Source of the DNA: Oscillospiraceae bacterium
GTDB taxonomy: Bacteria > Bacillota > Clostridia > Oscillospirales > Ruminococcaceae
Length of the DNA: 61,952 nt
Assembly: GCA_031253495.1 (NCBI GenBank)
Contig: JAIRWC010000020.1
Coordinates: forward strand, 1 to 61,952
Direction: 5' to 3'
A program made the translations under genes and the position numbers. Position 1 is the stretch's first letter. Each line of letters begins with the position of its first letter. The notes beneath the pieces were generated by a model, which saw nothing but the letters and a program-made list of their open reading frames with translations, was not told where the DNA came from and made no database searches. Positions 7,738 through 15,502 of this stretch are shown here, in pieces.

Positions 7738-8785
7738 TTATATCCCCCCTTACGGGAATGCCGTCGGAAGGGAGCGTTATGTTCCCCGCCGTTCCGTTGA
7801 GCCGCAAATTCATAATATCCGTAATCCCGCCCGCGTTGAGAAGCCGCGCTTCCGTTTGGCTCAGCCGGACCGTTATGCCGTCGGCGGAATCCCACGCGGC
7901 GGACAGCTCGCGGAAGTAATCGTCCGCCAACTCGTTCAGGTAAGGGAGCGCGTCTTGAAAACTCCAGCCCGCCGCCAAGGTAAAATCGGCGGAAATGTCC
8001 ACCGTAACCGCCGTTACCCCCGCGACGGTTACGGAATGTCCTATGGGGGCCGTCCCTTCGCCCATGCCAGAAAGATGAACGGGGTCGATGAGATTTTGAA
8101 CCTCGTTTATCAAAGCCTCCGACGGCGCGTTCCACTGATGGTTTTGAATAACGAGTTTAACGGTTCCCCCGCCGTTCCAAACGGGATAAACCTTTACGCC
8201 GCCCACGCCCGGCGCCGACAGGGCTTTCCTTCGGTAATCGGCGATATTCCCGCCGTAACTTTGCGTGTCAAGGCTGTCAAAATACCTTTTTCTCAAATGC
8301 TCGGTATCCTCGTCGTCCTTGCCGGGTACCAAAAGCCCCGTAACCGACGCGGCGGAAAGCCCGGCTATATAATCGAGCGGAACGAGGGCGCCCGCCGCGC
8401 GGTCCCCGTCCGAACCCGCGCTTTCGCACACCAGCTTATACTCCCCGTCCGATAATTTTTCCGTTACGCGGTAACGGAAATCGCCGGAAGAAAAACGCGA
8501 GCCTATCGGCACGTTTATGTCGAACTCGCCCCTTATCGCCGCCGGCGCGGCTTCATAAGGCGAAATCCCCCTTTCGGCGGCGCGGCGTATCAGCATTTCC
8601 CGCCCGGCGGTATCGGCGAAGGTTTCGTCCGTTACCGTATCAAGCTCGGCGTAAAGTATCGCCAGCTCCATGGCGGCGGGCGCGAGAGAATCATAGATTA
8701 TGCCGCCCTCGCGCTTGTCCGTGCCGTCGGGGATTCTATCCAGCATCCTTTGTAAAATAAAAGGGAACGTCATATTTTCATACAC
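7724..8785 (-). CDS. Baseplate J-like protein (XkdT-like)
   Basis: A 353-residue baseplate J family protein (P2 gpJ / XkdT-like), a wedge component of contractile tails. Typical segments are RIPDGTDKREGGIIYDSLAP near the N terminus, GTRFxxGDF-like IGSRFSSGDFRYRVTE, and LRKRYFDSLDTQSYGGN in the central domain. Length is normal for the family. It overlaps XkdS-like and XkdU-like genes on either side, so the wedge proteins are probably translated together. Confidence 0.93.
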   Translation of the reverse strand: MYENMTFPFILQRMLDRIPDGTDKREGGIIYDSLAPAAMELAILYAELDTVTDETFADTAGREMLIRRAAERGISPYEAAPAAIRGEFDINVPIGSRFSSGDFRYRVTEKLSDGEYKLVCESAGSDGDRAAGALVPLDYIAGLSAASVTGLLVPGKDDEDTEHLRKRYFDSLDTQSYGGNIADYRRKALSAPGVGGVKVYPVWNGGGTVKLVIQNHQWNAPSEALINEVQNLIDPVHLSGMGEGTAPIGHSVTVAGVTAVTVDISADFTLAAGWSFQDALPYLNELADDYFRELSAAWDSADGITVRLSQTEARLLNAGGITDIMNLRLNGTAGNITLPSDGIPVRGDIIGVS

Positions 8786-9188
8786 TGACGGTTACCTCCT
8801 TTTCCGCGTTTAATTCGCCGTATACCGTGCCGACGGTGAAAACGGCGCGGATTTTGTTTTTGACGACGGTAAAATCATAATCGAAGACCCCCGTAACCCT
8901 TTCGTCCGCCGAAAGCGCTTCGGCAATCCGCCTTTCCAGCTCGACGCCCGCGTAATCGCAGTCGCGCCCGTATAAATCCGAAAGTTCCACGCCGTAATCG
9001 CTTGAATAAACGGGATAGCGGTACCTTTCGGTTTTGAGAATTTTATAAACGGCTTGCGAAACCGCCTCAAGCCCGTCCGTAAACCCCTCTATATCCCCCA
9101 AATCCGCGAGCAGCCTGTACGTTTTGGAAGGTTTATCCGCGTGTTCCCCCGTCTTGTCAACGACGCCGTAAGCCTTTTCGGGCAACAC
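8778..9188 (-). CDS. XkdS-like baseplate protein (DUF2634, gp25-like)
   Basis: A 136-residue protein of the DUF2634/XkdS group, related in fold to the T4 gp25/GPW baseplate wedge. Key stretch: ILKTERYRYPVYSSDYGVELSDLYG followed by ERRIAEALSADERVTGV, which matches the gp25 core. It shares its first base region with the end of the DUF2577 gene and overlaps baseplate J by 8 bp. Confidence 0.88.
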   Translation of the reverse strand: MLPEKAYGVVDKTGEHADKPSKTYRLLADLGDIEGFTDGLEAVSQAVYKILKTERYRYPVYSSDYGVELSDLYGRDCDYAGVELERRIAEALSADERVTGVFDYDFTVVKNKIRAVFTVGTVYGELNAEKEVTVSV

Positions 9189-9433
9189 TAAACCACCCCC
9201 AAAACGATAAATCTCTGCCCGCCCTGCTCTCTCAGCAAAACCGCGGCGTCCCCGGCGGAAAACCCCGCGCCTTTCATCGCGACCAGCCGTTCGCCGGATA
9301 ATTTCAGCTTCTGTCCGACGTCAATCACAAGCGGGGCAAGCCCCGTTACGGTCCCGAACATGACGGCGGCCGGCTTTTCCGCCTCAAACGCCTCGACGGC
9401 GGCTTTTTTTATTAAAGAAGCGACGTCATACAT
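9188..9433 (-). CDS. XkdR-like protein (DUF2577)
   Basis: An 81-residue protein of the DUF2577/XkdR type. It has the small OB-like pattern MFGTVTGLAPLVIDVGQKLKL, with C-terminal QGGQRFIVLGVV. Such proteins sit between the hub (XkdQ) and gp25-like gene in PBSX-type tails and probably belong to the baseplate hub or spike. ATG at 9433; it overlaps the hub gene by 8 bp. Confidence 0.82.
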   Translation of the reverse strand: MYDVASLIKKAAVEAFEAEKPAAVMFGTVTGLAPLVIDVGQKLKLSGERLVAMKGAGFSAGDAAVLLREQGGQRFIVLGVV

Positions 9434-10370
9434 AAAACATCTCCAATTCCAAATCCATAAAGTGCCCCCTCCCCGACAGTTTGTGAACGCATTTCCTCAC
9501 GCGCGCGGTTTCGTCGAACCCGCGAACGCGAACCGTTACCGACGAGCCCCCGCGAACGCCCGCGTCGCCGAGCGCGTTTTCGATATAAAGCGTTTGCTCC
9601 GTTCTGTCGCGCAGCGCGAGAATGGAACGCGCCTTTTCGCCGCCGTTTTCACCGTCGCCGATTTTCGCGTAATATTGCAAAACGCCGAGGCTTTCCACGC
9701 TTTTTTCGTTTTCGGCGACGAATATTTCCCGTTTGCCCGTTTTTTTGTCCGCGCGGAAGAGCTTTACGCGGTTGAACCGGTTGTCCGCGGACGAAAAACA
9801 GCGGAAATCCGCCGCCGAGCAGTCGTCGACCACAACCCGCGAAAACATTTCCGCCTCGCTTTTGAGCGACAGCTTCCCGAAGTCGTCAAACAGCGCGTAA
9901 CGCTTCCCTTTATGCTCTTTTTCGAGGTCCAGCGCGTTTTCGATAATATCAAGGAGCGTCGCGTTATCCTCGACGCGCGACGGGATGACGTATTCGGTTT
10001 CGCTTATCTCGCCCGTTCGCAAAAGATAATCGCCCGCTATCATTTTTACGACGTCGCTCGCTTTCTTGCCGCCATAGACGTAGGTGTCCCTGTTTTTTAA
10101 ATATCGGAGCTGGTCGTACGCCGTCAGGGAAACGACGCCGTCGCCGTATGTTTTTTTTGAAAAGACAATCCCGAAAAACAGCCCGGTTCCGTTTGCCTTC
10201 AACCCGACGGAATCGCCCTCGCGTATTTCAAAGTCTTCGCCGGCCCCCCCGCCGACCGCGCCGAACGAAAGTTTTCCGCACCTGCCGCGATAAAAGCTCT
10301 CGCATAAAACGTCCCCCCGCGTTAAGGGCGAGAAAACGCGCCTTTTATTATCAACCGACAATTCAAACAT
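9426..10370 (-). CDS. XkdQ/gpD-like tail hub protein
   Basis: A 314-residue protein of the XkdQ family, structurally akin to phage P2 gpD / T4 gp27, which forms the hub ring between tail tube and spike. The pattern of short beta strands and the segment VVSLTAYDQLRYLKNRDTYV followed by ASDVVKMIAGDY is characteristic. It ends in the beta-rich C terminus ending ELEMFYV. It is 27 bp downstream of the LysM tail gene. Length is close to the family norm of 310-330. Confidence 0.88.
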   Translation of the reverse strand: MFELSVDNKRRVFSPLTRGDVLCESFYRGRCGKLSFGAVGGGAGEDFEIREGDSVGLKANGTGLFFGIVFSKKTYGDGVVSLTAYDQLRYLKNRDTYVYGGKKASDVVKMIAGDYLLRTGEISETEYVIPSRVEDNATLLDIIENALDLEKEHKGKRYALFDDFGKLSLKSEAEMFSRVVVDDCSAADFRCFSSADNRFNRVKLFRADKKTGKREIFVAENEKSVESLGVLQYYAKIGDGENGGEKARSILALRDRTEQTLYIENALGDAGVRGGSSVTVRVRGFDETARVRKCVHKLSGRGHFMDLELEMFYV

Positions 10371-10397
10371 AAAACTCTCCCTCCGGCGGTTCGCCGG

Positions 10398-11078
10398 TCA
10401 ATCCGGCAGGTTAAAAACCTGACCGGCGTAAATGGTGTGGACGGGGTTCCCCGTGCCTTTGTTTCCCGCGTCGATAATACTTTTGTTAAGGTTATAAATT
10501 TCTTTGTAGCGCGCCCCGTCGCCCAGAAACCTCTGCGCTATCATCCAAAGGCAATCGCCTTTAACGACGGTATGGGTTTTCGCGGCGGGGGCGGAATCCG
10601 TCGGGCGTACGGTTCGCCCGAACCGAACGTCCCGCGTTGGGGCGCTTATTTTTTTCACCGAAAAATCGCGGTATTCGGTCAAGGTTATATCCGCGAAAAT
10701 GTCGAAGCCCTCCCCCGCGTCCTCCCTCGCGCGGATTTCCGAAAAAAGCGCTTTTATGTTTGTGGAAAAAAGTTTTTTTCCGTTTGCGTTCTTTCGCAAA
10801 ACGATAAAGCGGAAAGGCTTTTCGCTTTCTTTCAGCTTTATAATTTCATCGAAAATCGCGCTCCCTTTTTTAAATCCGTCCGTATAAACCGCGAAGGGAT
10901 ACCGCGTTTGCGGCAGCAGCGCGGAAAACTTGATTTCCGACAGCGCCCGCCCGCCTAAAACGGCAATTTCTTCCCCCGAAAGCAGGTCGAATTTTTTTAA
11001 TTTATTGCCGCGGCTGATTTCAAGGCGGGCGGGCGCGACGGGCAGCAAAACCTCGCCTAAATAAAAAGCGTAACTCAT
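10398..11078 (-). CDS. XkdP-like LysM-domain tail protein
   Basis: A 226-residue protein. The N-terminal about 150 residues (YLGEVLLPVAPARLEISRGN, then LGGRALSEIKFSALLP) match the XkdP-type tail protein, and the C-terminal LysM domain (about 168-226, HTVVKGDCLWMIAQRFLGDG) should bind peptidoglycan or serve as a baseplate-joint module. Its ATG overlaps the stop of the mini tape-measure gene (ATGA), so expression is coupled. Position directly after the tape measure matches PBSX. Confidence 0.9.
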   Translation of the reverse strand: MSYAFYLGEVLLPVAPARLEISRGNKLKKFDLLSGEEIAVLGGRALSEIKFSALLPQTRYPFAVYTDGFKKGSAIFDEIIKLKESEKPFRFIVLRKNANGKKLFSTNIKALFSEIRAREDAGEGFDIFADITLTEYRDFSVKKISAPTRDVRFGRTVRPTDSAPAAKTHTVVKGDCLWMIAQRFLGDGARYKEIYNLNKSIIDAGNKGTGNPVHTIYAGQVFNLPD

Positions 11079-11512
11079 ATATGAATCCCCTCCGCCGCCG
11101 AAGCTACCGCTTCGGCCAATTTTTCGCCGAACGCCGTCATAACCGCGTCAATATCCGCGCTTGAGCTTATTTTGTTATAAGCGTTGAAATTCACGGTCAA
11201 CCCGGAAACGCCGCCGTAATTTTGCGTCGTTTCCCTTGAATTGCGCGTTTCGCTCCGCGAGTTGTCCGTTATCCGCGTGTCGTCAAAAAACCGCGAACCG
11301 TCGATTTTTGTCCGCGAATAATCAAAGACCCGCGAATTATCAACCGACGACCGCCCGTTGTCGACCGTTAAATATTCGCCGGCTTCCGTCAGCGATTTGT
11401 CGATTTCGAGGAAAATATCGCCCGTCGAGAAATTAAAGTTGTTCGCCGCGTTTTCGACGGTCGTCCGTTCGTTTTCAAGCAGGCGTTCGTATTCGTCGAG
11501 AAAATCCGTCAC
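11075..11512 (-). CDS. Severely shortened tape-measure-like protein
   Basis: A 145-residue protein in the position where contractile phages encode a tape measure of about 600-1500 residues. GTG start at 11512 overlaps the stop of the -1 frame of the chaperone gene (GTGA), with AAAGGAG upstream. Residues 1-50 are acidic helical. Residues about 50-95 hold degenerate 6-8-residue repeats of D-N/Y/G-S-R (VDNSR, DYSR, IDGSR, TDNSR). The C terminus (LTVNFNAYNKISSSADIDA then FGEKLAEAV) resembles the conserved tail end of XkdO-like tape measures. The hydrophobic, coiled-coil and transglycosylase middle is absent. Either a miniature tape measure or an internal-deletion relic that is still open. Confidence 0.65.
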   Translation of the reverse strand: MTDFLDEYERLLENERTTVENAANNFNFSTGDIFLEIDKSLTEAGEYLTVDNGRSSVDNSRVFDYSRTKIDGSRFFDDTRITDNSRSETRNSRETTQNYGGVSGLTVNFNAYNKISSSADIDAVMTAFGEKLAEAVASAAEGIHI

Positions 11513-11658
11513 GGCGTTTCTCCTTTCATTAAAATCGAAGCTATGATGAAAGCTTTTTCGTTCTTTTCCAACCGTGAAAATTCCGACGGCAGGATATTGA
11601 ACCTGTGCAGACAGTAATGGGCGGCTTTAGCCTCAAAGCCGCCCGTTATGAGTTTTTT
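11509..11658 (-). other. Programmed -1 frameshift site and extension ORF of the tail chaperone
   Basis: At 11652-11658 the minus strand reads A AAA AAC in the correct zero-frame phase, a canonical slippery heptamer. Seven bases later comes a perfect 10-bp stem with a 6-base loop (arms 11635-11644 and 11619-11628); the zero-frame TAA (11646-11648) lies in the spacer. The -1 frame then stays open to TGA at 11509-11511, adding about 46 residues (GGFEAKAAHYCLHRF and onward) to give a fusion of 185 residues. This is the G/G-T arrangement of tail assembly chaperones seen in lambda and in many contractile phages. Confidence 0.92.
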
Positions 11659-12065
11659 GCGTTTTCTATCCTTTCGCTTAACGAAACGTCCGTTTCGCCG
11701 AACTTCTGAACAAACCTCACGAACGCCTGATACTCGGCGGGTTCGTCGAGCATCTCGCGGATTAACTCCTCGGGCGTGTTCGCGCCGTAAGAGTTTTGCA
11801 GCTCCGCGTTATACAAATTGGGATAAACGACCGAAGCCGCCGCGAGCTTCGCCATATAACGGTTTACGTCCAAACGGAACCTCCCCGCTTCGTCGTCGAA
11901 CCGCGTGCAGGCGTCGCGGAATTCCTCGTCCTCACGCGTCGTAACCGCCCGTATTTCCCACAAAAGCGGCTTCCCGCCCCCGTCTTTCAGCGACTTCGCC
12001 GCCGCGAAAAAGGCGTTTTCTTTTTTCGCTTTGTTTTCTTTTAAAAACAGTGATAACTCGCCCAT
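11646..12065 (-). CDS. XkdN-like tail assembly chaperone (short form)
   Basis: A 139-residue protein equivalent to XkdN/lambda gpG. It is acidic and helical, starts MGELSLFLKENKAKKENAFF and carries the family-like segment LWEIRAVTTREDEEFRDAC. It would coat the tape measure while tail tube subunits assemble. A slippery site near its 3' end gives a second, longer product (see the frameshift feature). The ATG is preceded by AAAAGGAG. It follows the tube gene by 12 bp, the standard order. Confidence 0.88.
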   Translation of the reverse strand: MGELSLFLKENKAKKENAFFAAAKSLKDGGGKPLLWEIRAVTTREDEEFRDACTRFDDEAGRFRLDVNRYMAKLAAASVVYPNLYNAELQNSYGANTPEELIREMLDEPAEYQAFVRFVQKFGETDVSLSERIENAKNS

Positions 12066-12077
12066 AACCGCTCCTTT

Positions 12078-12551
12078 TTACATACCCGATAATTTTTTGA
12101 ATTTTTGCGGCATTTTGAAATCCTCGAAAGTGAACTCCAGCTTTTCGTCGAGGTATTCGCCGTCGGCGTCGAACTTGGCTAAAATCCCCCCGTCGATGTT
12201 GCAGTCGACGAACACGACCGTCTGCCGCCCCGCCGAAGACGCGGGGTCTTCGTTCGTAACTTGTATCTCAAAATAAATATCCTCGCCGGTGTTTTTGTAT
12301 TTCAGCATCATCTCCCTGAACACGGAAGAGTTATAATGAAACGTCGCCTTCCCCGCGCCTCTCCAGCCGGTCGATTTATTCCCCGCCCCGGTCTTTCCGA
12401 GAATGGGGATTTTCGTTTTCGTCCGCTCAAACTTCGCCTCGAAATTTATCGCCTGCATAAAATTATAGCGGTTTCCGTCAACGGTAACGAAACACTCCGC
12501 CAGCTTCGCGGAAATCGCGTCCTTACCGCGCATGACAATGTTTTTGTTCAC
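12078..12551 (-). CDS. Contractile tail tube protein (XkdM-like)
   Basis: A 157-residue tail tube protein of the XkdM/DUF2001 family. Matches include SAKLAECFVTVDGNRYNFMQ, the TGWRGAGKATFHYNSSVFREM segment and the near-C-terminal LEFTFEDFKMPQKF. I place the start at the GTG at 12551 (GTG AAC AAA AAC), which has AAAGGAG seven bases upstream; the frame is open further to 12587 but that would bury the ribosome site in the coding region. It lies directly after the sheath gene. Confidence 0.92.
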   Translation of the reverse strand: MNKNIVMRGKDAISAKLAECFVTVDGNRYNFMQAINFEAKFERTKTKIPILGKTGAGNKSTGWRGAGKATFHYNSSVFREMMLKYKNTGEDIYFEIQVTNEDPASSAGRQTVVFVDCNIDGGILAKFDADGEYLDEKLEFTFEDFKMPQKFKKLSGM

Positions 12552-12593
12552 GCCGCGCTCCTTTCCGATAAAAACGGTCCCCGTCAAGGGCCG

Positions 12594-13898
12594 CTAACAT
12601 ATCACGCAGGTCATATATACCTGCGCCATCGCGTTTACCACGTTAATCTTGTCCTTTACCGTAACCGCGCGCTTGCCGTCCCCTTGAAGCACCTCGACGT
12701 CCCCGTCGGAAAAATCCTCGATTGCGCGGATTCTCGCCAGTTCCTCGTGGAGCTTTACTATATCGGCCCACAGGCTTATACGCCCGCTTTCGTCGTTGGG
12801 AACGTTTCCCAAATACTTCGTGTTGAACAGCGCGGCCGTATCCCCCGCAATCCGGTCAATCACGCGAACGGTCTGGTTGTCCTTGAAAGCCTCGCCCTTA
12901 CCGTCGAAAACCGTAACGAGCGAATTTATATCCGCCAGCACCCTCAAAGAGTTTCCCACCTTGTGCAGGGTAAATTCCCCCGCTTTGATGGCGTTTTCAA
13001 GCTCCTTTTGGGTATAGTCGGCGAAAATTTCAAATTCCCCGTCGTAAGCCTTGTTCAAATTGGATTTGTTCACCTCGCATCCCGCGATTATTCCCGTAAC
13101 CCAATAAACCAGCGACGCCGCGCTCTCCCCGGCGTCAAGGACGGGGTTCTTCACGTTTACGACCCCCTCGTGGTCGGCGGCGCAGTTGAACGCGACGCAT
13201 TGCAGCTTAACGCCCGTTTTATCGCGCGTCGTCCCCGCGTAAGCGGCGAACAGCGCGTTCACGGCGGGGTTTTCCGAAACGGCGCCGACGGCGTTCACGG
13301 AATAATTCCCGATTTTTTCCAAAAACGCCTGATAGTCCGAAACGTCGGCCTCGCCGTTTTCCCCGCCGTGAAAAGGCGTCCCCGCCGTAAGGGCGAGAAC
13401 GGCTTCCTTATCCCAAACGATGAAATCGTTGTCCGTCAATTCGGCGGCGGAAGAAACCGTCTGCGAAAATACCTCTTTTCCGCCGAGGAACGCCTTAACG
13501 TCGAACAAGTCGGGTTCCTCCGCGTTTTCTCCGATTATAACGCGCAAATCGTTGCCCCGCGCGCCCGCGCGCCTTGCCTCGGCATAATCGCACCGGCTTT
13601 TCGCGCCCCTGCCGAGCCTGTAAGCGTGGAGCGTCCCGGCGTTGCGGAAAAGGTCGCGCAACCCTTTCAGCTTCCCGTCCGAATAATTGTAGCCGAACAA
13701 AGACAGCGACCTTTCCGTAAAATCCTCGTTCGTAACCGTGAAAACCTCGCCCTCGACGCCCCAGTCCAATTCCAGCGCGAAAGCCGCCGTCCCCCTTTCG
13801 GAAGGCGGCGCGCCCGCTTTCGCGAGCGACACGAAATTGACATAAGCGCCCGGCAGCGTCTTACTCTGCCCTAAAAAAACCCCTCCGCCTAACGCCAT
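12594..13898 (-). CDS. Contractile tail sheath protein (XkdK-like)
   Basis: A 434-residue sheath protein. It starts MALGGGVFLGQSKTLPGAYV, the standard opening of Firmicutes sheath proteins. It has the Ig-like insertion region in the middle and the conserved C-terminal domain (INSLVTVFDGKGEAFKDNQ, then VRVIDRIAGDTAALFNTKYL, and an end part with ADIVKLHEELARIRAIEDF) by which subunits link. Full length and intact, so the tail is of the contractile, R-type-pyocin-like class. It overlaps the upstream tail-completion gene by 10 bp. Confidence 0.95.
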   Translation of the reverse strand: MALGGGVFLGQSKTLPGAYVNFVSLAKAGAPPSERGTAAFALELDWGVEGEVFTVTNEDFTERSLSLFGYNYSDGKLKGLRDLFRNAGTLHAYRLGRGAKSRCDYAEARRAGARGNDLRVIIGENAEEPDLFDVKAFLGGKEVFSQTVSSAAELTDNDFIVWDKEAVLALTAGTPFHGGENGEADVSDYQAFLEKIGNYSVNAVGAVSENPAVNALFAAYAGTTRDKTGVKLQCVAFNCAADHEGVVNVKNPVLDAGESAASLVYWVTGIIAGCEVNKSNLNKAYDGEFEIFADYTQKELENAIKAGEFTLHKVGNSLRVLADINSLVTVFDGKGEAFKDNQTVRVIDRIAGDTAALFNTKYLGNVPNDESGRISLWADIVKLHEELARIRAIEDFSDGDVEVLQGDGKRAVTVKDKINVVNAMAQVYMTCVIC

Positions 13899-14344
13899 AT
13901 AAATTCCTCCTCAACCGTGATTTTTTCCATAACGTCCTTTTCCTCCCCCAGATAAACAAACGCGTCGTAATTCACGAAAAAATTCAGCATATCCTCCGCG
14001 TATTCCCCCTGCATACCCCGTCCGCGCAGCGTGCCGCCCATAAAGGGTATATACTCAAGGCACAAAAACAACCTGTCCAGCACCTCGCCGCACTCCCCGC
14101 GAACGTCGTCGGCGGCGGGGAAAAACTCGACGCACAGCCCGACCCTTTTCAAATACCTGTTGCCCAATAACTGCCTGCTTATGAAATACCGGTCTTTCAC
14201 GCTCCCGCTCTTCGGGTTTTTGCAGGCGACAAAAAAGCAGGGCTTTACCGCCCCTTGAACGGCTTTCTCGGTATAAACGGGGAAAGCGTCCCCGAACTCT
14301 TCCGACAAAGCCCCGCACACGCCGGAAATGACTTCGTTTATCAT
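13889..14344 (-). CDS. Tail terminator-like protein (DUF6838/XkdJ-like)
   Basis: A 151-residue protein that fits the phage tail terminator family found just before the sheath gene in PBSX-like clusters. It starts MINEVISGVCGALSEEFG, then VKPCFFVACKNPKSG, and ends LNFFVNYDAFVYLGEEKD. Such proteins cap the tail or join it to the head. It overlaps the upstream small gene by 4 bp and the sheath by 10 bp. Confidence 0.8.
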   Translation of the reverse strand: MINEVISGVCGALSEEFGDAFPVYTEKAVQGAVKPCFFVACKNPKSGSVKDRYFISRQLLGNRYLKRVGLCVEFFPAADDVRGECGEVLDRLFLCLEYIPFMGGTLRGRGMQGEYAEDMLNFFVNYDAFVYLGEEKDVMEKITVEEEFIWR

Positions 14345-14688
14345 AAAATTTCCTCCGATAATTCAAGGGATATCTCTTGATGCGAGGAATAAACGGCGGG
14401 AGGCGAACTGTTTTTATAGGCCGTGTTAGTATTTTTTCGCCTCACCACAATCACGCTTCCCGCCTTTACGGGGTATTCCGCCCCGAGGAACAGCTTGACC
14501 TCCTGCCGCGCCTCGGTTAAAGAACCCCTTTCCTTTCCCGCCCTCCCCCCGGAGTACGAAACGCGGCAGGGCAGGTCGCAAAAAACCCGCTCCCGCCGCA
14601 GTCCCGCGCTCCCGTCCTCTTTCCGGAACGTCTTTCTTTCATACACGTCGCAAAAATCGTTCCACAGAACCGCCAAATGTCCTTTCAC
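14341..14688 (-). CDS. Head-tail joining minor protein (XkdI/XkdH position)
   Basis: A 115-residue protein. I chose the GTG at 14688, which overlaps the stop of the previous gene (GTGA) and has GGGAGG about ten bases upstream; the frame is open further but only into the preceding coding region. An alternative GTG lies one codon upstream. Visible: LWNDFCDVYERKTF, then RVFCDLPCRVSY and FLGAEYPVKAGSVIVV, resembling minor capsid or head-closure proteins of Firmicutes phages. Assignment rests largely on gene order. Confidence 0.68.
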   Translation of the reverse strand: MKGHLAVLWNDFCDVYERKTFRKEDGSAGLRRERVFCDLPCRVSYSGGRAGKERGSLTEARQEVKLFLGAEYPVKAGSVIVVRRKNTNTAYKNSSPPAVYSSHQEISLELSEEIL

Positions 14689-15059
14689 CACGACAGCCTC
14701 CCGTAACGCCCGGGCTTGTTCATCCCTTTCAAAAACCGTATAACCTCGTCCAGCGGCGCCGCCTCGTCGCGGAACGTAACGCTCGTGTCCCCCTCCGAAA
14801 CGCTCTTGACCGCTCCCAAATCCGGAACGAACCCGTCGAGCCGGCAAAGGCTTTTCTTAATGGCTAAAAACTCGCCGGCGGCACCCGCGGCGACACCTTT
14901 TACCCTTTCCTCGGGCAAGGCTTTCATTCCGCTCGCCGCCAAAAAACCGTTTTTTGCCTCCTCGCAGCACAGCGCGAGGATTTCCGCGTCGCGCCTCGCC
15001 ATGCGATACCCCAGCGCCTTTAAAATCCCCCGCGCCCCTTTTAAAATCCTTTCAGACAT
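14685..15059 (-). CDS. Head-tail connector-like protein
   Basis: A 124-residue protein starting MSERILKGARGILKALGYRM at 15059 with a good GGGAGG. Upstream in-frame codons are rejected because they run through a hairpin. It is helical with a small beta C terminus (SVTFRDEAAPLDEVIRFLKG), compatible with the gp6-like head-tail connector group that follows the major capsid gene. It is the first gene of the tail module after the toxin-antitoxin insertion. Function is inferred from position. Confidence 0.65.
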   Translation of the reverse strand: MSERILKGARGILKALGYRMARRDAEILALCCEEAKNGFLAASGMKALPEERVKGVAAGAAGEFLAIKKSLCRLDGFVPDLGAVKSVSEGDTSVTFRDEAAPLDEVIRFLKGMNKPGRYGRLSW

Positions 15060-15076
15060 AAAAACCTCCCGATAAA

Positions 15077-15108
15077 GCCGCCCTCCCCCGTATTCGGGGA
15101 AGGGCGGC
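15077..15108 (-). terminator. Hairpin in front of the head-tail connector gene
   Basis: A near-perfect 14-bp stem (one C-A mismatch) with a 4-base loop, between the connector gene and the toxin-antitoxin promoter. Its arms are almost identical to the strong terminator at 5369-5401, but the minus-strand U tract is weak (CTTTATC). It may be an attenuator in the leader of the tail module, or the relic of a terminator brought in with the toxin-antitoxin segment. Confidence 0.5.
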
Positions 15109-15170
15109 GGTCGTTTTGCCGTCGTTACTGTTTCGTTTGCACCGCTACTGCGAAAAAATCGCAAAAAATG

Positions 15171-15199
15171 TTGACATTGTGTTGAATTTGCGGTATACT
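15171..15199 (+). promoter_or_regulatory. Promoter of the DinJ/YafQ module
   Basis: TTGACA at 15171-15176, 17-base spacer, TATACT at 15194-15199. It reads into the antitoxin gene with the ATG 12 bases beyond the -10 box. This gives the module its own transcription opposite to the surrounding phage genes. Confidence 0.8.
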
Positions 15200-15211
15200 T
15201 GCCATGAGGTG

Positions 15212-15502
15212 ATGAAAGTGGCGAACACGACATACAATATCCGCATTGACAAAAACACAAAGGAACAGGCGGACGCTTTATACCGAAGCATGGGTCTGAC
15301 TTTATCCGGCGCAATCAACCTTTTTCTCACACAATCGATTATTCAAGGCAAATTGCCCCTTGGCGAAGTTGTTTCAAGCCCCGCCTACGCCGACGCGCTT
15401 TTGCGCGACGCCGCGAAAACGGATAAGGCGATAGCCGCCGGTGGCGCGAAAACATACGCCTCACCCGAGGAACTGTTCGCGGAGTGGAGACGCGGCGGCT
15501 GA
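15212..15502 (+). CDS. RelB/DinJ family antitoxin
   Basis: A 96-residue antitoxin with the ribbon-helix-helix N terminus typical of DinJ/RelB: TTYNIRIDKNTKEQADAL followed by GLTLSGAINLFLTQSI. It should dimerise, bind the operator at its own promoter, and neutralise the downstream toxin through its C-terminal helix (SPEELFAEWRRGG). Start at ATG 15212 is supported by the promoter 12 bases upstream; a GTG at 15218 with better ribosome-site spacing is the alternative. Its TGA overlaps the toxin ATG. Confidence 0.92.
   Translation: MKVANTTYNIRIDKNTKEQADALYRSMGLTLSGAINLFLTQSIIQGKLPLGEVVSSPAYADALLRDAAKTDKAIAAGGAKTYASPEELFAEWRRGG

Noticed and set aside
12261-13874. A 537-codon plus-strand open frame
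   Set aside because: It lies antisense to the tail sheath and tube genes, has no family pattern and only reflects GC-rich third positions of the real genes.
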